Assembly: GCA_947184155.2 (NCBI GenBank)
Contig: CAMXCT020001838.1
Location: 1 to 64,000 of the forward strand
Origin: Cladocopium goreaui
Lineage: Eukaryota > Sar > Dinophyceae > Suessiales > Symbiodiniaceae
Length of the DNA stretch: 64,000 nucleotides
Reading direction: 5' to 3'
The notes beneath the pieces are model-generated. The model saw only the letters and a program-made list of their open reading frames with translations, ran no database searches and was not told the DNA's origin. Shown here piece after piece: positions 42,601 through 54,600 of the stretch. The position numbers were made by a program, and so were the translations under genes. Numbering within the stretch: position 1 is the first letter of the stretch; every line of letters starts with the position of its first letter.

Positions 42601-45600
42601 TTTTACCATTGTATATCCCCATTGATATCTCATTAAGTCCCATTAAATGACCATCTTTCTTTTCCGGTTCATATCCCGTTCCATTTTTATTTTCTCCTAA
42701 ACATCTTCCATATTTGCGTCTGGGATATTTGGTAACGAATCTCCATGCCGGGCCACAGCACAATGCCCAGTGCGAAGGCATCGGTCTTCTCGTTGGCCGG
42801 GCGCATCATGAGTTCCGGAGCCATATAGCCGGGGGAGCCCACCTGCTGCGAGGAAAGCGAATCTGACTATAGCGACCGACTTACACTTAGAACCTCTAAA
42901 TGTTTTCCAAAATGTTTGATCAAACACTTAGAACCCCTTCCAATTTTAGGTTCTAAGTGTTGATTTTTGCAAAAACGAAAAACCCAACACTTAGAACCTT
43001 TTTGGGGTTATGTTTACTCCAAAATGCAAGTCGGTCACTATATGTGAACAAACACACATCATACATCGAATCTATATATATATATATATGTATATACACA
43101 GATACATAACGTATGTGTGGATGTATGTATGGATGTATGTATGGAAAAAAAAACACAAAAATACATAGAAACAGTCAGACATGTCAGTTGATGTCAGTTG
43201 ATGCTCACTTAATGTCAGTTAGTTATATAGTTAGTTACATATATATATATATATAGATGATATTCCCAGCTAATTGCACACATTTCTTTAGTTTGTGGAT
43301 TTCCCAGCCAGCCACGTTTGATGATACCGGAGTTTGTTGTAGATAGGTAAAGATAGATACTTAGATGGCTAGTTAGCCAGTAGATTCTTACGAGTTGATA
43401 GTTAGATACTTAATATTTAATGACATAATCTTAGATAATTGATGCTAGTCGGATACTAGATGGCTATAGTTAGAGGTAGTCAGTTAGATTCAGATAGATT
43501 GTCAATCCATTGGTTCACTATATTCCCATTTTTTGAATGATCATGTATTTTTTTAAAGGTGTCCCATTTGCAGAGGCACCCATGCCATATTGTTGGCTAG
43601 CCTGAATATCAGTTTAACTGCTTCCTGCAACTCGCTTGGCTGTATATAAATAGCATCATTCATCAGCATTATTTTCATTACTGATCTGTGTACCATCTAT
43701 CAAACATGCCAACGGGCAATGTCCAAAATGATGAAATGTACCCTCTGGTAAACTAACATAACTATGGAAAATCACCATTTTTCATGGTAAAACTCACTAT
43801 AAATGGCCATTTTCAATAGCTATTTTGACATTACCAGAGGGTATAGATGGCTTCCCAGTCAAACATCCATTTACAGGGGACTTCCCAGCCAGCCATGTTG
43901 TTTGATTACCAGAGGGTGCATGTATAGATTGTATAGACCATGAAAAACCGCACAAAAAACACCATAAACACGGTGCAGGTATATGGAAGAAACCAACCAG
44001 TTTAGTGTGATCAAAACCACATAAAACCACATTAAACCTCCCAACCCCATGTTGTTTTTTTTCTGCCCATTTCAAATGCCACACCAAGATGCAACGATGC
44101 CAGTAGTCCCATGCACAGAACCCTTCACCTGCTTCGCAGAGAGATCTTATCATCGGTGATTATAGCCCCAAAACCCTTGGTGATGGGTCTTACCATCTCA
44201 AAAAATAACATGGAAAAAAAGGTAACGAATAACAGGTAATCCCTACTGTTTTGAAGGTGATCTGCACTTTTTGAAACAATCTTGGTGGGGATCAGTATGA
44301 AATGATGGGGATTAATTGCTCAAAAATGCTGGTACCAGGAAACGGGTATGGCTCCCATACTAAAACTGGTCAATGCAGAAGAACAATGGAGTCTCCACCA
44401 ACAAATATGGATCTTCATCTGGCACAGCAAATCTTCAACAAAACACACAATTTAGTCAACTTCTCGTCATGAACAACATGACTATGGAAAAAAAACCCGG
44501 TATACCCTGGTTTTAAGGTCCAAATGACTAATACTTTTGGATGATCATCACTCTGTTTATAGACATATCCCCAATGCTTGTCCCAGCAAGAATTGGATAT
44601 CCAGCCATTTGGTGCAAACTAAGCCACTAAGCCATTTATCCAGGTTTTCTTTGACATGCCCAATTTTAGAGAATGAATGGTTTTCAAGTGTCATAGGTCA
44701 ACATCATCCAATGGATTTGGTATGTTGTCTGAACAGGGTAAACACACCCACCAAATCCAATGGTTTATCATCAATTCACCCAACTTGATGCCATGACTCT
44801 TGGAGTCTTGGAGGTTAATCAGCAATTTTCAGACCCAATTCTGTAAACAAAAAAATGTAAACCATCTACGATCAAATTAACTAATTAGTATATAAACCCA
44901 AAGAACTTGGGTTAGAACACTTACAACCCCAGATTCTTGGGGCCATGTGCTAACTTAGTACCAACTGGATAAGTGGTTACATACACAAATACATATTGGA
45001 TCATGTAGTTTTATTGTGACAACACAAACAACGATGCAAACAAGTGATAAATCCAATCCTAGCGGTGAACTTCACTTCTTCTGGATCTTTCTGCGTGTTC
45101 CTACAGCGTGGTGCCGCGCACTTATGTTTCTTCCTTTAGTTCCAACCCATGGACTATTGTTGGATATATCTACCATAAACCCAACAGTGAAGTACGAGCT
45201 ATTTCAACAACAGCTATCATAAAGCACATATACATCCCCGTGTTCTGCATTGAATCCCAAATTTCCGACATGTTTCCCACATCTTGGATGGCTATAATCC
45301 ACATTTTTTCACATGTTTAATTGTTTACTCCGCCTTTTCCCACCATGTTTGATGCTTGAAACTTGAGCCATTAACAATACATCTTGGATTCCCCACTAAT
45401 GACGGGTTATCATAACTGCCAATACATTAGCTAGTATAATCCCCAAGAAATGAACCCATCAACCAGGCAATTTTCGATGGAGGTTATTTTTTCCATAACT
45501 GGTTGGTGGTTGAGCCCTACCCCTCTGAAAAATATGAGTTTGTCAGTTGGGATGATTATTCCCAATATGATGGGAAAGTCAAAAAAATCCATGGTTCCAA

Positions 45601-48600
45601 ACCAATAATCAGACATTAACCATTATTAACCATTATTAACCATTATTAACCATTATTAACCATTATTAACCATTATTGTCAATATATGGAAAAATAAAAA
45701 ATGTTTGAAACCACCAACCAGTTTTTCATCGAATCCCAATGTTTCTCACGGTTTTGGGTGGTTACAATCCCCATGTTCGCAGCATTATATTTTTTTTGAT
45801 GCTTGACATAGAATTGGATGATGGGAAAATTTTAACCGGAAACCCCTATATTTGATGGTAAAAACCATGGTTTCCTGTAGATTTTCCCTTAAACCAATCC
45901 ATTGATGCTTGACATCCCCATTTTTCCCATGACCAAACCACCGTACAACGTCTACCTGGTCCTTGGCCAGACCAAAGTCGGCCAAGCGTGCGTGGCGTCG
46001 CATGCGGTCCAACAAGATGTTGCTACCTCTTTCGGCAGGATTTTTTTGGGGGGTTAAGCAGCAAACATATGGGGAAATTGAGGATTTATAGGATTCAACT
46101 ATGGAAATTGAATGAAATTGACATTGAGTATCTAACTATTAACTCAGTTTCTAAGATTATGACGTTTGGTCTCTAACCATCAGAGTATCTATCACCAAGT
46201 ATATACCCTCCGGTGTCATCAAGCCTGGCTGGGGAATCCACTAAAAATGGATCTTTCAATGGGTGATTTTCCATGATGTTCCATCGCCACCTTTGATGAC
46301 ACGGGATGGTATCGATGGGGATTTACTGATATAAACGATGGTTGGTTCTTGATTTCATGAAAAAAAGGTTGATATTGAGGTAGATATCCCATTTTTGATG
46401 GTAAACCATCATTGTTGTTGATCACATTTCATTGATGTCATGGTTAAATGACCATTTTGGTGAATTAAATCTTTGCTCCCAACACCCCACATAAAAGGGG
46501 AAAAACGGGGACATTTCCACCCCTTGTGGCTATCATATACCTATAATAGCTACGGAACAGCCCTGTGGGATCCTGTGGGTGTGGGTGAAAAATATCAACC
46601 ACCCAAATTATAGCGGGCATGTGAGGGTTTCATACCCATAGGATCCATGGTGCTGCTATATATGGTAACATTTACCATCAATATACCCCCTTTATGTTAG
46701 CATATATACCAGCACCATGGATCCTATGGGATACTAAAAATCGCCAAGTTGTTGCGGATTCGGATCTGATACCCTGATTTCGACCCATCTTTTTATTACA
46801 CAGAAGACGGGGGTTGACCCCTACCCAATTTTTGGTGGGGATCACTACAAACTGAGATTTTTCCAAGAAAATCAACCATCATTTGTGCGATTTGAAGCAT
46901 TTTAAAGCATCATTTAGTTGGATAGGTAGTTCCGCAAAGATCTCACTGGAAAATCAAGTGTAAATCATAAAAGGTGGTAATACCACAATCCTTGCTTAAG
47001 GGCAAATTATGGTATACACTCGGGGGACAAAACTATTGAAGAGTTGTGATACAAATAAGAAGTACATAATTCGTGGTGAACCCCGGCAAATGAAGGGATA
47101 GCAAGTGAGAGATTGAGGTATCCAACTGAGCCTCTGAGTGTACAACCACAACTGTCGCCATAAACCAACCATCATTTGCGGATATGCCCATTTTTTGGGA
47201 GGTTGAATCGCAAATTTTTGTCGGTTGATGTTCGCAGGAATGATGGTTACTTGGAGGATATCATCCCACGAATCGACAAAAACTTCAACCATAGGTCGTT
47301 CCCAGTTATAAATGGAATAAGCCCATAATTGTCCACCAAAAAAACCGGCTTCTTAGCCACATAAAAAAGCAGAAAACCACGATGACCGTGGGACGATCGC
47401 CGAAAACCTTGGGACGATCCGAGGTGCTTTTGATATCTCGATGAACCATCTTCTTGCCGTGCAGGAATGATACAGCTGTGACCACCCTGAGAGTCCCCGG
47501 AAGATGAGCATGGATGCTTTTTTTGCACAGATACACATTTAAGTATACACCTAACATCACCTAATCATTCATGTAATATATATATATATTCTATATATAT
47601 ATATGCTAACCCCCCCCCTGATACCTACTTTTTACTGTTAATTCCTTCCTTTCTTCGTAACTACATCTGTGCTGGCAGCAAGTCATTTGCAAGAACCATG
47701 TGGGTTACATGCTTGAGGGAGCGTGGGTTCAAAAGGATTAAGCTATGAAGGCTTTGCACAAAGTGCTGCGTTACAAGTTCTCACTTGGGCAAACTACAGC
47801 AAGTACTTTGCACGAATCACGGTCACATGCTTGAGGGAGGGTGGGTTCAAAAGGATGAAGCTATGAAGGCTTTGCACAAAGTGCTGCGTTATAATTTCTC
47901 ACTCGGGCAAACTACAGCAAGTGGTCAAGGGGAAGCCCTTCTGCAATGTGGCACCATTGGAAGCCTTGGACTTGTTTTGTGCCATGATCCTCACTTTGCC
48001 TTCTGGCCAACGGCCAACCAGCAATGGGACTCTCCGCATCTTCTCGGATGTTGAGTAAAATCCATGTATACTGCTCATTGTTGGCATCCGTCTCAGGCGC
48101 ATGGTCATTGATAAAGGCCACGCCTTGGAGTAAAGTGTCAGTGTCTGGGGACCATGTCGATGAAGAGCTTGCACTATTCTTCGCTTGTGCCTCCCATCTC
48201 GTCACTGTGCCCCAGTGCACATGATGTCCAGGCAGGCGGTCCAATAAGGATTGGAAAGCCTTCTTGACAGCCCACGGACCTGGACGAGAGAAAGGAACGT
48301 AGGCAGATCCTGCAGGAATTTTCGTGGCGTCCCTAATCGCCATCTTGTCTTGGAAAGTCACAAGCTTGATTACATCCAATTTCCCGTGGCCTTTCTCCAT
48401 GGCAATACACCCAACCTTTGAGTGAGCTGGTAAGGCATGAGCAAACTGCAATGCAGCTGGTAGACTCTCGATCCTTTGCTCCTGGCAGACCGCTGCAACA
48501 TTTTCGGCAGAACCACAATTCTCCACATCCTGCTGCACATCCACTAACATCATTGTAGCTGCTCTGAGACCATTGAGTGGACGACAGCAAGAGAGGAAGT

Positions 48601-51600
48601 CAGATATGCTCATGGGGTTCTCGATGCTGGCACTTGTTTTGGATTCACAGCGCGGGGCCGCCAAACTTTCAAAGCGCCACTGCTTCCCACCGTAGACCCG
48701 CATCGCTTCATCGATGATCTCAGTCGCCATGGTGAGGACACAGAGAGACTAGACCCAGCGAGGCGCACAGAGGGGGCACGATACTATGAGCGTAGAAGCG
48801 TTGCAGAAGAGATGGATATGCAGAAGCAATGGGAACGAAGCAGACGAGTGCTGGCAGACACAGTCAACTAAGTATAAACTCAAGTCTGGAATCAAGTCTG
48901 AAACCAAGTCTGAAACCAAGTCTGAAACCAAGTTTGAAACCAAGTCTAAACTTATTAAGTTTGCTACACTTCGAACTTATCCTCCCACCTTCCCCTTCCC
49001 TGTTTCAAAGGTTACATGGCAATGTGTCTTGCATCGTGCTCCGTGTCTTCGCGAATGCGCAATCTTTTTCATCCGCCGCCGATGTCTCTGGCTCAGCCGC
49101 TCTCGCAGGCTCGAAGCAGACCCCTCTATCCTGTACGGTTCTGCTGCGATGCTAACATGGCCTGCAACTCCAACACTTTCTGCTGTGTTTTCTCCAACTC
49201 GTCCGCCGCTTCAAGATACGCCTCCAACAAATCATCAAAGTCATGACACAAGCTGCACCTCTGGATTTTCAGTGGACGTTCCAGAGTCTGCCCGTTGTCC
49301 TGCTCTCCTGCGCTGCCGGCACCCAGCACACCCTCATTCCAAGATGCCACACTTGCGCTCCCATTGGGTCCTGCAACCTCCTCTGGACTGTCCACGACGC
49401 CACCTACAGGCGAGGGGGGGGCAATGTTGAGGGCTGGGTTGGGCACGTACTCGTACTCAGTATCAACTTCAGGTGCAACGCCTAAAGACGGGTTCGGTAC
49501 TCCTTGCCATTGCTCTTCTTCTGATGCCGACGAGGAGTCAGAGTCAGACGTGGACGACGTCGACGAGGATGAAGTACCATTCGTCAGCTGCAAGACCTGA
49601 GAGAGCGAGAAATGACAGAAGGCATATGATCATACCGAACATGTCTTCGTAACTGTATAATCACGCGCGGAGAACCAAAGTACGTAAGGCGACTTCGGCC
49701 CCGAGAAAATAACGAGTGTTAGTGTACTCAAGACATGGAACACATGTTCTGAAGTCCCATCAGCCGAGGCGCAGGTTGGGAGGCTGTGGCAGTCACCTTT
49801 TTGGGACGGATCACTTTGGGGAGAGCCAGGGCATGTAGGAGCTTTCGTGAGGCGTCAGGACTCCAGCTGCCCAGCGATCCGACAGGGGCCAGTCGGAGTC
49901 CTTTCTGAATGTTGCAGACCATTGCCGCTAGGTGCTTTCGCGCAAGTGGTTGTCTACTTTCATGTACTGCATGGTCCCCGGCGAGGACTTGATTCAGCAG
50001 CATTTGTAGGTTGTCTGCAGGTCCCCCACCAGGTCCCCCAGGAGCCGCCGCGCCATCCTGTGCCACCGACAAGACAACAACGGCCTGATTGTCGCGCAGA
50101 AGCACACTTCCGGCAACGGGGATCGACATGAGGCCGGATGCGATGACACGAGGATACGAGATCTCAACAAGCCAAGAGCGAAGCTCAGACCGAGGCACAC
50201 GGACATTGTTTGTCGGAGAGTTTCTGTCTACACATGTGTACACTGATCTCAAGTCTGAACTTAAGTCTGAACTCAAGCCTCAAAGCCTGCCACCGAAGAT
50301 CCAAGATCCAAGATTCCCGGAAAATTTTTCTTGGATGCAGGCTGGAAATCTTGGATGCACCCAAGATCCAAGATCCAAGATTTCCAGAAAACTTTTCTTG
50401 GAAATCTTGGGATAAACCCAAGATCCCAGATCTTGGGTGCATCCAAGATTCTGCAAGTGCATCCAAGAAAAGTTTTCTGGAAATCTTGGATCTTGGATCT
50501 TGGGTGCATCCAAGATTTCCAGCCTGCATCCAAGAAAAATTTTCTGGGAATCTTGGATCTTGGGTGCATCCAAGATTCTGCAAGTGCATCCAAGAAAAGT
50601 TTTCTGGAAATCTTGGATCTTGGATCTTGGGTAGCAGGAATCGAGACTATGACACTCAAGTCTGAAGTCAAGTCTGAACTCAAGTCTGAACTCATGTCTC
50701 AAGAAACTCAATATAAAAAGCTTTCTGGAAATCTTGGATCTTGGATCTTGGGTAGCAGGAATCGAGACTATGACACTCAAGTCTGAAGTCAAGTCTGAAC
50801 TCAAGTCTGAACTCATGTCTCAAGAAACTCAATATAAAAAACCTATCAAATTCAACATATGAAAATAAGCAAATTATACTGTAATTTACAGTATAAATCA
50901 AGGAAAGGTAGGTACCAGGGGGGGGGTACCATATATATATATATATATTATATATATATTATATATATATTATATATATATATTATATATATTAAATATA
51001 TATATTATATATATATTATATATATATTATATATATTATATATATTATCAAAGGAAGTTTAGTGGGAGAAACTTCCGTGTTACGGACTTTTAGAATGTAA
51101 AGAAAGAGTTAGTCAAAGAAACAGTTAGTCAAAGAAAGAGTTAGTCAAAGAAAGAGTTCGTCAAAGAAAGAGTTAGTCAAAGAAACAGTTAGTCAGGGAA
51201 AGAGTTAGTCAAAGAAAGAGTTAGTCAAAGAAAGAGTTAGTCAAAGAAAGAGTTAGTCAAAGAAAGAGTTAGTCAAAGAAAAAGAAACAGTTAGTCAAAG
51301 AAAGAGTTCGTCAAAGAAAGAGTTCGTCAAAGAAACAGTTAGTCAAAGAAAGAGTTAGTCAAAGAAAGAGTTAGTCAAAGAAAGAGTTAGTCAAAGAAAG
51401 AGTTAGTCAAAGAAAGAGTTAGTCAAAGAAAGAGTTAGTCAGGGAAAGAGTTAGTCAAAGAAAGAGTTAGTGAGGGAAAGAGTTAGTCAAAGAAAGAGTT
51501 AGTCAAAGAAACAGTTAGTCAGGGAAAGAGTTATTCAAAGAAAGAGTTAGTCAAAGAAACAGTTAGTCAGGGAAAGAGTTAGTCAAAGAAAGAGTTAGTC

Positions 51601-54600
51601 AGGGAAAGAGTTAGTCAAAGAAAGAGTTAGTGAGGGAAAGGGTTAGTCAAAGAAAGAGTTCCAAAGAAAGGAGTTAGCAAAGAAAAAGAGTTAGTCAAAG
51701 AAAGAGTTAGCAAAGAAACAGTTAGTCAGGGAAAGAGTTAGTCAAAAAAAGAGTTAGTGAGGGAAAGAGTTAGTCAAAGAAATAGTTAGTGAGGGAAAGA
51801 GTTAGTCAAAGAAAGAGTTAGTGAGGGAAAGAGTTAGTCAAAGAAAGAGTTAGCAAAGAAAAAGAGTTAGTCAAAGAAAGAGTTAGCAAAGAAAAAGAGT
51901 TAGTCAAAGAAAGAGTTATACTCATGACCCCGTAGTACCGTGTTTACCGAGTAGGCGCAGTCAGGGAAAAGAGTTAGTCAAAAGAAACAGTTAGTCAAAG
52001 AAAGATAGTCAAAGAAAGAGTTAGTCAAAGAAAGAGTTCGTCAGGGAAAGAGTTAGTCAAAGAAAGAGTTAGTGAGGGAAAGAGTTAGTCAAAGAAAGAG
52101 TTAGTCAAAGAAAAAGTTAGTCAAGAAAGAGTTAGTGAGGGAAAGAGTTAGTCAAAGAAAGAGTTAGTCAAAGAAAGAGTTAGTCAAAGAAAGAGTTAGC
52201 AAAGAAAGAGTTCGTCAGGGAAAGAGTTAGTCAAAGAAAGAGTTAGCAAAGAAAGAGTTCGTCAGGGAAAGAGTTAGTCAAAGAAAGAGTTAGGCAAAGA
52301 AACGGTTAGTCAGGGAAAGAGTTAGTCAAAGAAAGAGTTCGTGAGGGAAAGAGTTAGTCAAAGAAAGAGTTAGGCAAAGAAAGAGTTCGTCAGGGAAAGA
52401 GGTAGTCAAAGAAAGAGTTAGCAAAGAAACAGTTAGTCAGGGAAAGAGTTAGTCAGGATATATGAGGTAGTCAAAGAAAGAGTTCGCAAAGAAAGAGTTA
52501 GTCAAAGAAAGAGCAAAGAAAGAGTTAGCAAAGAAAGNNNNNNNNNNNNNNNNNNNNNNNNNNNNNNNNNNNNNNNNNNNNNNNNNNNNNNNNNNNNNNN
52601 NNNNNNNNNNNNNNNNNNNNNNNNNNNNNNNNNNNNNACGGGTGCGAGACGGTCTCGTGTGTGGTCGGATCATCCTCGGATCATCCTCGGATTGGTCTCG
52701 GATCGGTCTCGGATCGGTTCCGCATTGTAAATGGGGTTTCAACTGTGTTTCGTCTATGTGCGGTCGACAGAATTCCATTGTGAATTGCAACTGTAGGATC
52801 GTTCCCGCAATGTAAATGGGATTGCAAGTGGCGCTGGTGGATGAGTTGCCAATGGAATTCCATTGTGATTTGCAACTGTAGTATCCTTCCCACAATGTAA
52901 ATGGGATTGCAAGGTTGCTTCCTGCTTTGGCTGCATACGTAATACTATTGTCTTTTGCAGCTGGACTTCGTAAATCGTATTGGAGTGGCTGCATGAAGGC
53001 TGCGACAGTGATTTGTCAGCAGATTTTCTCCATTTTGGCGCTAGTGATTTCCTTCTAAAAATCCTTTTAAAAAGTGCTTCAAAATCGTCTTTTTTTCGCT
53101 CTGGCGTCGAGATCCGGTTTTGGAGCTACAATTTCCGACGCCGTTGCGCGTAGTTCTATTGTGTTTTGCAACTCAGTCTCTGCAGATCGCATTGTAATGG
53201 CTGCGTCAAGGTTGCTTCGTGCTGTGGCTGCATTTGTCATACTATTGTCTTTTGCAGCTCGATCTCGTAAATCGTATTGGAGTGGCTGCATGAAGGCTGC
53301 GACAGTGATTTGTCAGCAGATTTTCTCCATTTTGGCGCTAGTGATTTTCCTTCTAAAAATCCTTTTAAAAAGTGCTTCAAAATCGTCTTTTTTTCGCTCT
53401 GGCGTCGAGATCCGGTTTTGGAGCTACAATTTCCGACGCCGTTGCGCGTAGTTCTATTGTGTTTTGCAACTCAGTCTCTGCAGATCGCATTGTAATTGCT
53501 GCGTCAAGGTTGCTTCTTGCCACGGCTGCATGCGTAATACTATTGTCTTTTGCAGCTGGACTTCGTAAATCGTATTGGAGTGGCTGCATGAAGGCTGCGA
53601 CAGTGATTTGTCAGCAGATTTTCTCCATTTTGGCGCTAGTGATTTCCCTTCTAAAAATCCTTTTAAAAAGTGCTTCAAAATCGTCTTTTTTTCGCTCTGG
53701 CGTCGAGATCCGGTTTTGGAGCTACAATTTCCGACGCCGTTGCGCGTAGTTCTATTGTGTTTTGCAACTCAGTCTCTGCAGATCGCATTGTAATGGCTGC
53801 GTCAAGGTTGCTTCGTGCTGTGGCTGCATTCGTAATACTATTGTCTTTTGCAGCTGGGTCTCGTAAATCGTATTGGAGTGGCTGCATGAAGGCTGCGACA
53901 GTGATTTGTCAGCAGATTTTCTCCATTTTTTGTTTGTGTGTTCGATAGTTTTTTTTTTGTTGCTGTATCTGTTTAGGTTTTAGGTGTCATGTTGTTTTGA
54001 GTGGGGGCGTTGAAGAGTGCAGTGTGAAGTGTACAGTGTGAAGGAAGCAGTGGGAAGTGAGAAGTGTGAAGTGTGGAGTGTGAAGTTTAAGTTTGGAGTG
54101 CGAAGAGCGCAGTGTGAAGTGGGAAGTGTGAGGTTTGGAGTGTGAAGGAAGCAGTGAGAAGTGTGAAGTGTGGACTGTGAAGTGTGAAGTGTGAGTGAAG
54201 TGTGGAGTGCGAAGTGCGAAGTGAGAAGTGTGAGTTTTGGTGTGTGAAGTTTGGAGTGGGAAGGAAGCAGTGAGAAGTGAGAAGTGTGAAGTGTGGAGTG
54301 TGAAGTGTGGAGTGTGAAGTGCGAAGTGAGAAGTGTGAAGTTTGGAGTGTGAAGGAAGCAGTGAGAAGTGAGAAGTGAGAAGTGAGAAGTGTGAAGTGTG
54401 GACTGGGAAGTGTGGAGTGCGAAGAGCGCAGCGTGAAGTGTGAAGTGTGAAGTGTGAGGTTTGGAGTGTGAAGGAAGCAGTGAGAAGTGTGAAGTGTGGA
54501 CTGTGAAGTGTGAAGTGTGAGTGAAGTGTGGAGTGCGAAGTGCCAAGTGAGAAGTGTGAAGTGTGAGTTTTGGAGTGTGAAGTTTGGAGTGGGAAGGAAG

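Noticed and set aside
49847..50786. Plus-strand ORFs over 49.8-50.8 kb
   Set aside because: They mirror the GC-rich minus ORFs or run through the palindromic repeat cluster.
51095..52538. Possible CRISPR-like array
   Set aside because: The 16-bp units are contiguous with no unique spacers, and the context is eukaryotic.
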